In this document: positions 10,866-20,384 of the stretch, one piece after another | Position numbering within the stretch: position 1 is the stretch's first letter | How the letters are laid out: each line of letters starts with the position of its first letter | From: an uncultured SAR86 cluster bacterium | Lineage (GTDB): Bacteria > Pseudomonadota > Gammaproteobacteria > Magnimaribacterales > Magnimaribacteraceae | Length of the DNA: 64,000 bases | Direction of reading: 5' to 3' | NCBI GenBank assembly: GCA_902606175.1 | Contig: CACLEZ010000008.1 | Location: 1-64,000, forward strand | The notes under the pieces: generated by a model | Databases searched by the model: none | Seen by the model: the letters and a program-made list of their open reading frames with translations, nothing else | Told to the model about the DNA's origin: nothing | Program-made: the position numbers and the translations under genes

Positions 10866-12023
10866 ATGCAAATAGATTCTCCAAAAATAGATAATATTTT
10901 AGAGGATGCTGCTCAGCAGAAAGTTCCAGCTGTATCGGCTGCAGTTATATCAAAGGACGCAGACCTATACAAAGGTCACTTTGGTTTTAAGGATCTAGAA
11001 AATAAAGATCCAGTCGATGACAATACACTCTTTAGGATTGCTTCTATGACAAAAGCAATAACCTCTACATGTATTTATCAATTGATAGATAAAGATATTC
11101 TTTCATTAGATACAAATCTTAAAGATTTTTTTCCAGAAATTAGTGATAAAAAAGTTATTCGAGGCTTTGATGATAATGGTGACCCAATATTATGTGATGT
11201 ATCAATTGATATAAATATCGGACATCTTTTAACACATACATCTGGTTTTGCTTACGAAATATGGAACGAATCTATAGCTAAACTGGTTGAGAAAGGTGAT
11301 TTACAGAGTGCCTTCGCAAATAATGATGAATTTCTAAAAGCTCCTTTGGTTTTTGAACCCGGATCAGATTGGGAATATGGTATTGGAATTGATTGGCTAG
11401 GTGTATTAATAGAGAAAATCAACGAATGTTCTCTCCAAGAATATATGCATACTAATATTTTTGAGCCATTAGGAATGTCTAATACATCTTATGATCTCGA
11501 TAAAAATAAACATTCAAGAGTAGCAAAAGTTTACGGAAGAAATAATGATGAATATTCAGAAATGCCTTTCGAGGTGCCTGAAAAATCTTCTTTTTACTCT
11601 GGAGGTGGAAATCTGATATCAAATCTTGAAGATTATTCTAAGTTTCTCAGAATCTTTTTGAATTCAGGTAAGGGCTCTCAAAAACAGATAATATCTGAGT
11701 CTTCAATAGCCTCAATGCTAAGTAGTTTGAATGAAGAGTTACTAATGAAAAAAATGCTTACTCAAGTCCCCATGCTGTCGAATGATGTAGATTTTTTTCC
11801 TACATCGGCTAAATCATGGAGTCCGGGCTTTATGGTCAATCATGAAGACATTAAGTCTGGACGACCGAAGAATAGTTCTGGATGGGCAGGATTATTTAAC
11901 TCTTTCTTTTGGATTGATCCAAAAAATGAAATTGCTGCATTAATCTTAATGCAAATGCTTCCGTTTTCTGAAGAGGGCTGTTTCACAACACTTCAAGAAT
12001 TTGAAGCTTCCATTTATAACTAA
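10866..12023 (+). CDS. Serine hydrolase of the beta-lactamase/esterase (class C-like) family
   Basis: SxxK motif in FRIASMTKAITS; GHLLTHTSGF; YSGGGNLISNLEDYSKF. Confidence 0.9.
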   Translation: MQIDSPKIDNILEDAAQQKVPAVSAAVISKDADLYKGHFGFKDLENKDPVDDNTLFRIASMTKAITSTCIYQLIDKDILSLDTNLKDFFPEISDKKVIRGFDDNGDPILCDVSIDINIGHLLTHTSGFAYEIWNESIAKLVEKGDLQSAFANNDEFLKAPLVFEPGSDWEYGIGIDWLGVLIEKINECSLQEYMHTNIFEPLGMSNTSYDLDKNKHSRVAKVYGRNNDEYSEMPFEVPEKSSFYSGGGNLISNLEDYSKFLRIFLNSGKGSQKQIISESSIASMLSSLNEELLMKKMLTQVPMLSNDVDFFPTSAKSWSPGFMVNHEDIKSGRPKNSSGWAGLFNSFFWIDPKNEIAALILMQMLPFSEEGCFTTLQEFEASIYN

Positions 12024-12031
12024 GAGAAAGA

Positions 12032-12496
12032 ATGAGAAAAATCATATCACTAGCAACTTTTATCTGCCTTTTTACAAGTTGTGCCAATTCTTCATTAAAA
12101 CCAGATACCTATGATCGTGATTCAGTACAAAAAGTTTCAAATGTACTCTATGGAGAAATAGTTTCTCTAAAAAAAGTAACCATAGAAGGAGGAACTAAGT
12201 CGGGAACGATCGTCGGTGGTTTGGTGGGTGCTGCAGCTGGAAGTCAGGTAAGTGACTCTAAACCTGAGTCTGAAATTGGAGCTGTAATTGGAGGAGCTAT
12301 AGGAGCTACTCTAGGTGGTAATGTATCTAAAAGCATTCAGTCAGTTGAAGGAATACAACTGACCATCAATATGGATGATGGAAGAATCATATCAGTTGTG
12401 CAAGAGACCTCTCAATACAACTTTTCCATCGGTGACTTAGTCGAAGTTATTTCAACAAAAGGTAAAACTCGAGTCTCTCCATCGGGAATCAAGTAG
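12032..12496 (+). CDS. Glycine-zipper outer membrane lipoprotein (SlyB/PcP-like)
   Basis: Lipoprotein signal ending FTSC; GGTKSGTIVGGLVGAAAGSQV...IGAVIGGAIGATLGG glycine zipper. Confidence 0.8.
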   Translation: MRKIISLATFICLFTSCANSSLKPDTYDRDSVQKVSNVLYGEIVSLKKVTIEGGTKSGTIVGGLVGAAAGSQVSDSKPESEIGAVIGGAIGATLGGNVSKSIQSVEGIQLTINMDDGRIISVVQETSQYNFSIGDLVEVISTKGKTRVSPSGIK

Positions 12497-12550
12497 ATCT
12501 ATTAAAATTATTTATCTTTACCTATTAAATGAGAGGTAAATATAATATTC

Positions 12551-14647
12551 ATGATGCGTAATCTTGTATTAGTAACAATTTCTGTAATCTTATGTTCATG
12601 TCAATCACTTGATAGAACTGCTGTAAACTTCTACCTCGAAGAGTCAAAATCATATAGTGCAGAAATTTCTAGGGATATATGGGGAGTACCCCATGTATAT
12701 GGGAAGACAGATGCGGATGCAGCTTTTGGGTTAGCTTTTGCTCATGCTGAAGATGATTTTAAAAATATTGCAGAAAATATGTATCTATATAGAGCAGAGA
12801 TGGGTCTCAAAGATGGCATTGATGGTGTCATACAAGATTATCTGATTAAGGTTCTTAAGATTAGAGAACAAATAGATGAAAACTATACAAATGATTTAAA
12901 TGCAGAAGTTCGTAAAGTCATTGAGGCTTATGCAGCAGGTATAAATTATTGGATGATAAAAAATCCAAATAATGGCTATAACCATTTCTTTCCAGTTACA
13001 GAAAAAGACATTGTTGCTGGATTCTCAATACAGAATCTTTTCTTTTCTGGTGTAGTAAGTTCTATAGAGAAACTTCAGAGAGAATCCGATTTAAAAGAGG
13101 AATATACAACCTTGTATCGAAATCAAGAATTTGTAACCGGTTCTAATGTATTAGCTGTTAACTCTCGTAAGACATCTGATAAATCTACAAGAATTATTAT
13201 TAATTCTCATCAACCACTTGATGGACCTTTGGCTTGGTATGAAGCGCATGTTAGAAGTGATGATGGATGGAATATGATGGGTGGCCTTTTTCCTGGATCA
13301 CCTTTTATATTTGTAGGGTTTAATGAAAATATAGCTTGGGGATTTACAGTTAATAAACCCGATCTTTCTGATAGTTACTTACTCGAAGTTAATCCAGAAA
13401 ATAAAAATCAATATTTACTTGATGGAGAATGGGTAGATTTCAAAATTGAGATGGTAAGACTTCCAATCAAACTAGTTGGACCTCTCAAATGGACGGTTAA
13501 GAGAGAGGCAAAATATTCAGTTCATGGCCCTGTATTGGAGGTAGCTGATAAAAGTTATGCTCTTAGGTTTTCAGGAATGAGTGATATCAAGCAAGTCAAT
13601 CAATGGTATGCAATGAATAAATCAAATTCTCTAGAAGATTGGCTAGAGGCCATGAAAATGAGATCTATAATATCTTTCAATGGTGTTTATGCTGATAGAG
13701 AAGACAATATATATTTCCTTCATAATTCTTCTTCACCGCTAAGGAAAGAGGGAATAAATTGGAAAAATGTCATTGATGGTTCGAGGTCAGATCTAGTTTG
13801 GGACAAATATGTAAATTTTGAGTCAATTCCACAGTTACAAAATCCATCCTCAGGTTGGATTGCAAGCACGAATCAAGATCCATTTAAGGTTACAGGTGAG
13901 GAAGACAACTTATTGTCAAAAAATTATTCTCCTACTCTGGGTCTGCAAACAAGGATGACTAATAGAGCGTACAGATCTATTGAACTTTTTAGCCAAGACA
14001 AAAAAATCAGTGAAAAGGATTTTGATGATATAAAGTTTGATAATAAATACTCAAAACAATCTAGATCTTACAAGTATATATCAGAGTTATTCAAGAAAGA
14101 ATTTGAGTCTGATCAATTGAATAATGCGAGAGACATTTTAAAGAATTGGGACTTGGCGACGGATTCTAAAAATACTTCTGCCCCACTCGGGGTGTGCGTG
14201 CTGTCAAGTGAATGGATTTCTGAACAAGGCCAAAGAATTCCTCAAGATCCCGAGATATCCTTTAGAGAATGCGTGGAAGAATTAAACCAAACTTACGGAA
14301 GAGTTGATCCGCCTTGGGCAGAAAGAAATTTCATTGTTAGGGGAAGTAAAAAAGAATCAGTCCAAGGCGGTCCTGATGTCCTAAGAGCTATTTATGGAAG
14401 AAACGATGAAGCAGGAGATTTAAAAGCTGCTGGAGGAGATGGGCTTTATATACATGTAAGTTGGGATGAGAATGGTAAACAGGAATCAAAAAGCATTCAT
14501 CAGTATGGTAGTGCTACTCAAGATGAAAACTCTATTCACTTTGCTGATCAAATGGGCTTGTATATTCAAGAAGAATACAAACCTACTTTCTTCAATAAAG
14601 AAGATTTATCAGAAAATATCTCTAAAATTTATAGTGTCCCTTTTTAA
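12551..14647 (+). CDS. Penicillin acylase-family (Ntn-hydrolase) lipoprotein
   Basis: Lipobox ILCSC; ISRDIWGVPHVYGKTDADAAFGLAFAHAEDDF; presumptive nucleophile Ser in TGSNVLAVNSRKT; FVGFNENIAWGFTVNKPDLSDSY. Confidence 0.9.
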   Translation: MMRNLVLVTISVILCSCQSLDRTAVNFYLEESKSYSAEISRDIWGVPHVYGKTDADAAFGLAFAHAEDDFKNIAENMYLYRAEMGLKDGIDGVIQDYLIKVLKIREQIDENYTNDLNAEVRKVIEAYAAGINYWMIKNPNNGYNHFFPVTEKDIVAGFSIQNLFFSGVVSSIEKLQRESDLKEEYTTLYRNQEFVTGSNVLAVNSRKTSDKSTRIIINSHQPLDGPLAWYEAHVRSDDGWNMMGGLFPGSPFIFVGFNENIAWGFTVNKPDLSDSYLLEVNPENKNQYLLDGEWVDFKIEMVRLPIKLVGPLKWTVKREAKYSVHGPVLEVADKSYALRFSGMSDIKQVNQWYAMNKSNSLEDWLEAMKMRSIISFNGVYADREDNIYFLHNSSSPLRKEGINWKNVIDGSRSDLVWDKYVNFESIPQLQNPSSGWIASTNQDPFKVTGEEDNLLSKNYSPTLGLQTRMTNRAYRSIELFSQDKKISEKDFDDIKFDNKYSKQSRSYKYISELFKKEFESDQLNNARDILKNWDLATDSKNTSAPLGVCVLSSEWISEQGQRIPQDPEISFRECVEELNQTYGRVDPPWAERNFIVRGSKKESVQGGPDVLRAIYGRNDEAGDLKAAGGDGLYIHVSWDENGKQESKSIHQYGSATQDENSIHFADQMGLYIQEEYKPTFFNKEDLSENISKIYSVPF

Positions 14648-14668
14648 AAAAAATAAAAAATTAAATTT

Positions 14669-15061
14669 ATGTTGCTAGCTCAAGTCTTAATTTCAGGATT
14701 GGTCTGTGGTTTGATTATATTTCAGTCTGCTTTTGTAGCCCCTACAGTTTTTCGAGACTTGCCCGAAGAAAGCAGACCAATAATATTGAGATCCCTCTTC
14801 CCTAAGCTTTTCAAATCGATATCTGTTGCTGGAATCTTATTTACCCTATTAGCTCTTTTAGAAGGTTCTAATTTGATAATTGCTTATTGCGTAGGTGTGT
14901 TTACCTTCTTAGCGGGTTTAATATGTAATCTCATGGTTGGAGCAACAAATAAAGCTAGAGATAATGGAGACGATAAACTTTTTGCTACTCTTCATCGCAT
15001 AAGTGTGGTACTTACAATGTCAGTTTTACTGACAAATCTATTTTGGATATTTATAGTTTAA
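14669..15061 (+). CDS. DUF4149-like small integral membrane protein
   Basis: Predicted 4-TM protein, start SGLVCGLIIFQSAFVAPTVFRDLP resembles the DUF4149/TMEM205 type. Confidence 0.65.
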   Translation: MLLAQVLISGLVCGLIIFQSAFVAPTVFRDLPEESRPIILRSLFPKLFKSISVAGILFTLLALLEGSNLIIAYCVGVFTFLAGLICNLMVGATNKARDNGDDKLFATLHRISVVLTMSVLLTNLFWIFIV

Positions 15062-15065
15062 TATT

Positions 15066-15494
15066 ATGAAAAAGCGATTAAATGAATTTCTTAATGCCGG
15101 TATGAACAGAGGGTTGAGCTGGACAACTATTGCTAGTGAAAAATTACTTCTAGCATTAATCGGAATTTCTACATGTATTGCCTCAGCGATGTATCTTTAT
15201 GAAATGGTTTTACAAAGAGAAATCTTATTAGGTGATTTATTTATGCTTTTCATTTATGCAGAAATCCTCGCTATGGTTGGTGCGTTTTATAGTACCAATC
15301 GTATTCCTGTAACTCTTCCAATAATTGTTGCTATAACTGCTCTTTGCCGTTTGATAATAATGCAAACGAAAGAAATGGATGGAATGATGGTTATGTGGGA
15401 AGCCGGCGCTATTTTCGTACTCGCTGGATCCGCTTACCTGATGAGCTTAAAAGACAAGATAAGTTTAGAGAAATTAAAAGAGAGTAAAGACTAA
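15066..15494 (+). CDS. PsiE-like (phosphate-starvation-inducible) membrane protein
   Basis: GDLFMLFIYAEILAMVGAFYSTNRIPVTLPIIVAITALCRLIIM resembles the PsiE family. Confidence 0.75.
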   Translation: MKKRLNEFLNAGMNRGLSWTTIASEKLLLALIGISTCIASAMYLYEMVLQREILLGDLFMLFIYAEILAMVGAFYSTNRIPVTLPIIVAITALCRLIIMQTKEMDGMMVMWEAGAIFVLAGSAYLMSLKDKISLEKLKESKD

Positions 15495-15497
15495 ACT

Positions 15498-15926
15498 TTA
15501 CAAATAACCAGAAAATCTTTCCGTTCTCCAAGAATCAATTATTTCTTTAGTAGATTCGTGCCTTGAAAACCAAACTTTGTCAGATTCATTATTTATCTGA
15601 TGAACCTTTAAATCTTCTAATCCTGATTCCGTATAATCATTAAAAAACTCCATGATAAATTTCTCATATAATGAATGTTGACCGGTCTCTAGTAAGTAAT
15701 TGGCTACCCTTTTAATCTCCTGCAATTCCTTATAATGATAGATGTACAAAAAAGAATCTTCTGCATGGTTTGAATCTGTAAAGAGAACATCACCCTTGGA
15801 GATAAGCTCCTTGAACTTATCGCGTACATAGGCCAAATCTATTTCTTCCAAATCAAGCTGAAACTCTTGTTTAAAAAAAATTTCAAAATTCTTGTATGTT
15901 TCCTCTATTTGTTGACTTACTTTCAA
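15498..15926 (-). CDS. Hypothetical protein
   Basis: 142-aa acidic ORF, no recognised family. Confidence 0.6.
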   Translation of the reverse strand: MKVSQQIEETYKNFEIFFKQEFQLDLEEIDLAYVRDKFKELISKGDVLFTDSNHAEDSFLYIYHYKELQEIKRVANYLLETGQHSLYEKFIMEFFNDYTESGLEDLKVHQINNESDKVWFSRHESTKEIIDSWRTERFSGYL

Positions 15927-16054
15927 AATTTACTCGATTACATTGAGCGTTATGAGTTGAGCGAAATGATAATTAAAACTTTTCTAAAAGATAGAATCCT
16001 ATAAAATTACTAATAGCCGCTTACCCTTCCAATAATAGTATCCTTTATTATTAT

Positions 16055-16522
16055 ATGAAAAATTTTTTAAAATTTAGTCTTAATGTTTTAGTATTTTCTT
16101 CTCTCTTAGCTATGCCAGTCAAAGCTGCAAAATATGATAAAAAAAAGCCATCTGATCTGTACTCTAAAGCTCTAGAACATCTAGATAAAAATCAATATGG
16201 AAAAGCTCAAAAAGTTCTAAGAATTTATACCAGAAAAAAACAAGATGATGCAGATGGGTGGACGCTTCTAGCTTTCTCATCAAGAAAACTTGGAAGCTAT
16301 GCCAATGCCGAAAAGTATTATGAAACAGCCTTAGAATTAGATCCTGAAAATAAAGCAGCACTCGAATATCAAGGAGAGCTTTATGTTGTTACCAATAGAC
16401 CTCAATTGGCAAATAAGAATTTAATAAAGTTAGAATCTCTATGCCCTAACTCATGTGATGAATTAGAGAAGTTACAAGATTTCATTTCCGGCAAAACAGA
16501 AAAAGAGAAAGTAAACATATGA
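16055..16522 (+). CDS. Secreted TPR-repeat protein
   Basis: N-terminal signal peptide; TPR pattern (ADGWTLLAFSSRKLGSYANAEKYYETALELDPENKAALEYQGELYV). Confidence 0.8.
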   Translation: MKNFLKFSLNVLVFSSLLAMPVKAAKYDKKKPSDLYSKALEHLDKNQYGKAQKVLRIYTRKKQDDADGWTLLAFSSRKLGSYANAEKYYETALELDPENKAALEYQGELYVVTNRPQLANKNLIKLESLCPNSCDELEKLQDFISGKTEKEKVNI

Positions 16523-16578
16523 TCTTACTTCCTCTTTTTGAAAGTCTCTGGTTTCTGTTTTGCTTATTATGATATAAG

Positions 16579-17085
16579 TCACATAGACGAATTATGTGTA
16601 TGCGCAATGCCCCATTCTCCATTTTCCTCAACTAATACAAGGGTAATATAGGTGAAGGTTGGAGGACTCATATCACCCGTGCCTGGAATAAAGTCTGTTC
16701 TTCTTACAAAATCTGCTATGGCTACTTCGCCGTAAATTCTCACTACTGGAGAAGATATTGTAGAAATTAGTGTTGAGTCAGGATCACGTGAAAGATTTGC
16801 AGCCCTTCTCTCTTTTTGAATCATCAAATTTTCTTTCTGATTAGGCCATCTTTTGGAAGTTATCATAACCCTATCATCCCTTATTAATTCCGACTGAGCA
16901 TCAAGGTCAGACTCTAAGGCAGACCATTTATATATAGTATCCAAAACTTCTTGTTCGGAACTAAAGCTTAAAAAAGATAAGCTTGATAAGAAAAAGATAG
17001 CTAGTATTTTTGTTATTGAACCATTCATATTGAACTCCTTTACATTTATTAATGAAACATTTTGATTAAAGCTCTCAAAAAACAT
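16579..17085 (-). CDS. Secreted SnoaL/NTF2-like hypothetical protein (translation start may be internal, MNGSITKILA)
   Basis: Signal-peptide-like segment followed by a small domain ending GEWGIAHTHNS, as in SnoaL-like folds. Confidence 0.6.
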   Translation of the reverse strand: MFFESFNQNVSLINVKEFNMNGSITKILAIFFLSSLSFLSFSSEQEVLDTIYKWSALESDLDAQSELIRDDRVMITSKRWPNQKENLMIQKERRAANLSRDPDSTLISTISSPVVRIYGEVAIADFVRRTDFIPGTGDMSPPTFTYITLVLVEENGEWGIAHTHNSSM

Positions 17086-17127
17086 TAAATCAAGAGCTTT
17101 TAATCTTACGCATACGGATAATTACTG

Positions 17128-17203
17128 TGGTGCCCCCTGTAGGACTCGAACCTACGACCAAGTGATTAAGAGTCACCTGCTCTACCAACTGAGCTAAGGA
17201 GGC
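17128..17203 (-). tRNA. tRNA-Lys (CTT)
   Basis: Minus strand GCCTCCTTAGCTCAGTTGGTAGAGCAGGTGACTCTTAATCACTTGGTCGTAGGTTCGAGTCCTACAGGGGGCACCA. Cloverleaf folds; anticodon loop CTCTTAA; encoded CCA. Confidence 0.97.
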
Positions 17204-17217
17204 AATAATAGTTTTTT

Positions 17218-17652
17218 TTACCAGGTGTAAGTTGCCAAACAAACGATATAAGAAATGGTTACCAATATAGTCAAATTTACTCTTAGGTTTCTATATCCCA
17301 CGTGCTTCATCTTATCTGAGACTCTCAATTCAAATAGATAGAATAAAATAAATGTAAGGAAACTTAAGCATAGACTGTAATAAAGAAACATATTGGAGAG
17401 TGCGATTATCAAAAAGCCAGTTAGTGAAACTAAAATCCCTACTGTCAGAGAAAGATTATTTTCAGCCTCTCCTTCCCAGCCCCATGTCATTCCACCTAAG
17501 AAAGATAATATTACTCCTCCGTAAAATGATAAAAGTAGATTGAATACATAACCCTCAGGAAAATCTAAAAAGAGCGGATAAAAGGATAAAAACATAAAAG
17601 GAATTACTCCTAGATATCCTAATATTTGTCTAGTTCTAATGTTCATTTTCAA
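17218..17652 (-). CDS. DUF3429 family membrane protein
   Basis: LGYLGVIPFMFLSFYPLFL...YGGVILSFLGGMTWGWEG pattern; 4-nt overlap with the photolyase gene. Confidence 0.8.
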   Translation of the reverse strand: MKMNIRTRQILGYLGVIPFMFLSFYPLFLDFPEGYVFNLLLSFYGGVILSFLGGMTWGWEGEAENNLSLTVGILVSLTGFLIIALSNMFLYYSLCLSFLTFILFYLFELRVSDKMKHVGYRNLRVNLTILVTISYIVCLATYTW

Positions 17653-19151
17653 CTTCTTTTCCTGCTGCCATGTTTATGATAAACCGATCTAGCAATCTTC
17701 TTAAACTCATCCCCTTTTCTTATAGACCAAATAGTATCTCTTGCATATTTTGATGATTCTTTCAGATCTACTACTGGAGAAATGTAAGTTGTATGTAAAT
17801 CTGCGGAATGTATTTTTTTTGGATCAATATCATTGAGAGTCGGGATTATTTGTTTTATCCATTTTGCTTCAGGATCTTGATCTGAGCTCTGTTTATTGAC
17901 TGAATAAATTCTAGGAAGATTAATTCCAGTAACTCCACTTTGCATCTGTACTTGGGGAATATGTATGCCTGGTTCGTAGTCGACAAATAGTTCTCCGAGC
18001 AAAGGAGATGTGGATTGCCATGGTTGCCATAAATTATAAGATGCAAATGACATAATCATTGCTCTCATTCTAAAATTGATCCAACCCTTTTCTCTTAGAT
18101 AAAGCATACAAGCATCCATAAAAGGAAATCCTGTTTCGCCATTAATCCATCTATCAATAAATTCTTTATTCTCTAAAGGTCTGAGATCATCACACATGCT
18201 ATGCATGGAATTAAATTCTATCGCCGGTTCAGTTTCTAATTTTTGTATGAAATGACAGTGCCAATATAGTCTTTTTCTAAATGAATAAAGATCTTTTTTA
18301 AAATTTGATTGAGGATAATGAGCCTCAAGCTTTTGATATATTTCTCTAATTGATATTGAGCCAAATGCGATATGAGGAGAAAGCCTTGAGCAAGATTCTT
18401 CAGCCTCATGAGGACTAGACATTTTTTTTGAATAACCCTCAGATCTATTTTCAAAAAAAGAAGTAAGTAGGCGATTTGCAGCTTTGGTACCTCCTTGCTG
18501 GAATCCTTTTTGAATATTTTTCTTAGACCTATCCAAAAAACAATCAAATTCCATCAAATCTTTTGATTGATCGAAAAGATTGCTTTTCGGAAGATCATGA
18601 AGTCTTTTTCTCATTTGCTTATTCCAATCAAAAGACCACCTATCTCTATTAAAGTGCTCAGTTTGTATTCCAAAATCTTCATATACTTTAAGTCTCGTGG
18701 ATCCTTTAAAAGTATCTTTGAATTTGCTTATTTGATTTCTGTAATATGATGTATCAGTTGAGTGGTTTAGATGAATTTTAGACTGAGGATAATTTATCTC
18801 TATAAAGTCCGACAAATCTTGGTAAGAACCTTCAAAAATTTCAAGTGATGAATTAAGTTCTTTCAAATTTGATTGAACCTCTTTAAGACAGTCTAATAAG
18901 AACGAAAATTGTCTTGGAGACCTCCCATCTACAGACCAATAGTGACTATCATAAACATAAATAATTTTATAATTTTGATTCAAGGAACCATAGAAAAGAG
19001 CTGAGTTATCCTCTAATCTAAGATTTTTATGTAATATGATGATATCCACTTCGAACAAGTGAGCGCGGGAGTATTTTACTCGATTAAGTTTAGAATAGCA
19101 GTAAGGAAATTTATCTACTATCAAGCAATTGAAATATGGTAGGCTCATCAA
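17649..19151 (-). CDS. Cryptochrome/deoxyribodipyrimidine photolyase family protein (true start probably internal, near 19049)
   Basis: N-terminal VDIIILHKNLRLEDNSALFYG; FAD domain RLSPHIAFGSISIREIY, WINGETGFPFMDACMLYLREKGWINFRMRAMIMSFASYNLWQPW. Confidence 0.9.
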   Translation of the reverse strand: MMSLPYFNCLIVDKFPYCYSKLNRVKYSRAHLFEVDIIILHKNLRLEDNSALFYGSLNQNYKIIYVYDSHYWSVDGRSPRQFSFLLDCLKEVQSNLKELNSSLEIFEGSYQDLSDFIEINYPQSKIHLNHSTDTSYYRNQISKFKDTFKGSTRLKVYEDFGIQTEHFNRDRWSFDWNKQMRKRLHDLPKSNLFDQSKDLMEFDCFLDRSKKNIQKGFQQGGTKAANRLLTSFFENRSEGYSKKMSSPHEAEESCSRLSPHIAFGSISIREIYQKLEAHYPQSNFKKDLYSFRKRLYWHCHFIQKLETEPAIEFNSMHSMCDDLRPLENKEFIDRWINGETGFPFMDACMLYLREKGWINFRMRAMIMSFASYNLWQPWQSTSPLLGELFVDYEPGIHIPQVQMQSGVTGINLPRIYSVNKQSSDQDPEAKWIKQIIPTLNDIDPKKIHSADLHTTYISPVVDLKESSKYARDTIWSIRKGDEFKKIARSVYHKHGSRKRS

Positions 19152-19172
19152 AATTTAAATTGGAATTGAATA

Positions 19173-20384
19173 ATGAATAAAAAGGCAAGGGACTTTCCTC
19201 TTTACCCAAAAGAGGTAACTAATGATTTCCTATCTATGTGCTTTGGTGAATCTGTAATATCTTTTGAGTTGGACACAAGCATGACCGCTGGAGGTGTTTT
19301 GGCTGACGCATTTAGAGTATTTAATATTAAATATGATACGGTTAATGAGCTTCCTACAAGCTGCTTTGTAAAATGTACAAAGGAAATACCAGAAGTTGTT
19401 GAACTCTGCCTCGCAACCCAAGTTTATGCCAAAGAAGTTTATTTTTATTCAACCTTAATCAAAAAAGTGAAAGATGTTATTAGAGTTCCGGAGTGCTATG
19501 GAATCTTTAAGGATGAAAACGATGATGAATGTAAAGAATTCTGTTTAGTTCTTGAAGATTTTGATCAAGAGAACTGGATGCCTTTTGATCAGTTTGATAA
19601 CCCTATGGATTTTGAAGATACGTCTATGCTAATGAGAGATCTTGGATCATTTCACGCGGCTTGTTGGCATGAACCTGTTACTGACGAGCCTGGTCTAGGG
19701 CCCTATAAGGCACACTGGCAATCACTTAATGACAGTTTTTGGGATGATGAAGGTACAGCGTGGGATCAAGTATTACCAAAGTGGGAGGAAGTATACGGAG
19801 AAGAATTATTATCCTTAGTTGATTCTGATGTTAAAGAAACAATACTTAAAATTAACGAAATCTATATCTCAGATAATGGAAAAGCAATTCAAGAAAGTCT
19901 TATCGAAGAGTTACAAAAGAGGCCAAGAACTATTACACATGGTGATGCCAGAGGAAATAATATATTTAAATCTAATGATGGCAATACTATAGGAATAATT
20001 GATTGGCAAATGTGGGCTGCAGGTCCGGCAAGTAATGAATTTAGCCAGCTTTGGTTCAATTCCTACTCATTGGAAAGTGGCATGATCCATAAATTAGAGG
20101 AACTTACTGCAGTTTATTACACTTCATTGACTGATAGTAATCCAGATATTAAGGCATCCTATCCCTTTGATTTACTGATGGAAGATACAAAACTTATATT
20201 TATTAATATGTGGATTCAGTATGTTGGTTTTACTCTTGGATCTATTGAAGGCTATAAGGATCCTGAACAAGAGAAATCCAAGGCAAACTGGAGGGAAATG
20301 ATGAAAAGAAATATGGAAACTGTTCATTACTCTGGATCTCTTGAGGCTTTTAAGAAGTTTATTTCATCTAAAGGCCTGGATTAG
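19173..20384 (+). CDS. CHK/aminoglycoside phosphotransferase-like kinase
   Basis: ITHGDARGNNIFKSNDGNTIGIIDWQMWAAGPASNEFSQLW: catalytic loop and DxD-type motif of the APH/EcK fold. Confidence 0.85.
   Translation: MNKKARDFPLYPKEVTNDFLSMCFGESVISFELDTSMTAGGVLADAFRVFNIKYDTVNELPTSCFVKCTKEIPEVVELCLATQVYAKEVYFYSTLIKKVKDVIRVPECYGIFKDENDDECKEFCLVLEDFDQENWMPFDQFDNPMDFEDTSMLMRDLGSFHAACWHEPVTDEPGLGPYKAHWQSLNDSFWDDEGTAWDQVLPKWEEVYGEELLSLVDSDVKETILKINEIYISDNGKAIQESLIEELQKRPRTITHGDARGNNIFKSNDGNTIGIIDWQMWAAGPASNEFSQLWFNSYSLESGMIHKLEELTAVYYTSLTDSNPDIKASYPFDLLMEDTKLIFINMWIQYVGFTLGSIEGYKDPEQEKSKANWREMMKRNMETVHYSGSLEAFKKFISSKGLD

Noticed and set aside
14466-14678. 70-aa ORF overlapping the end of the penicillin acylase gene
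   Set aside because: Out-of-frame, Lys-rich shadow translation, mostly inside the acylase CDS.
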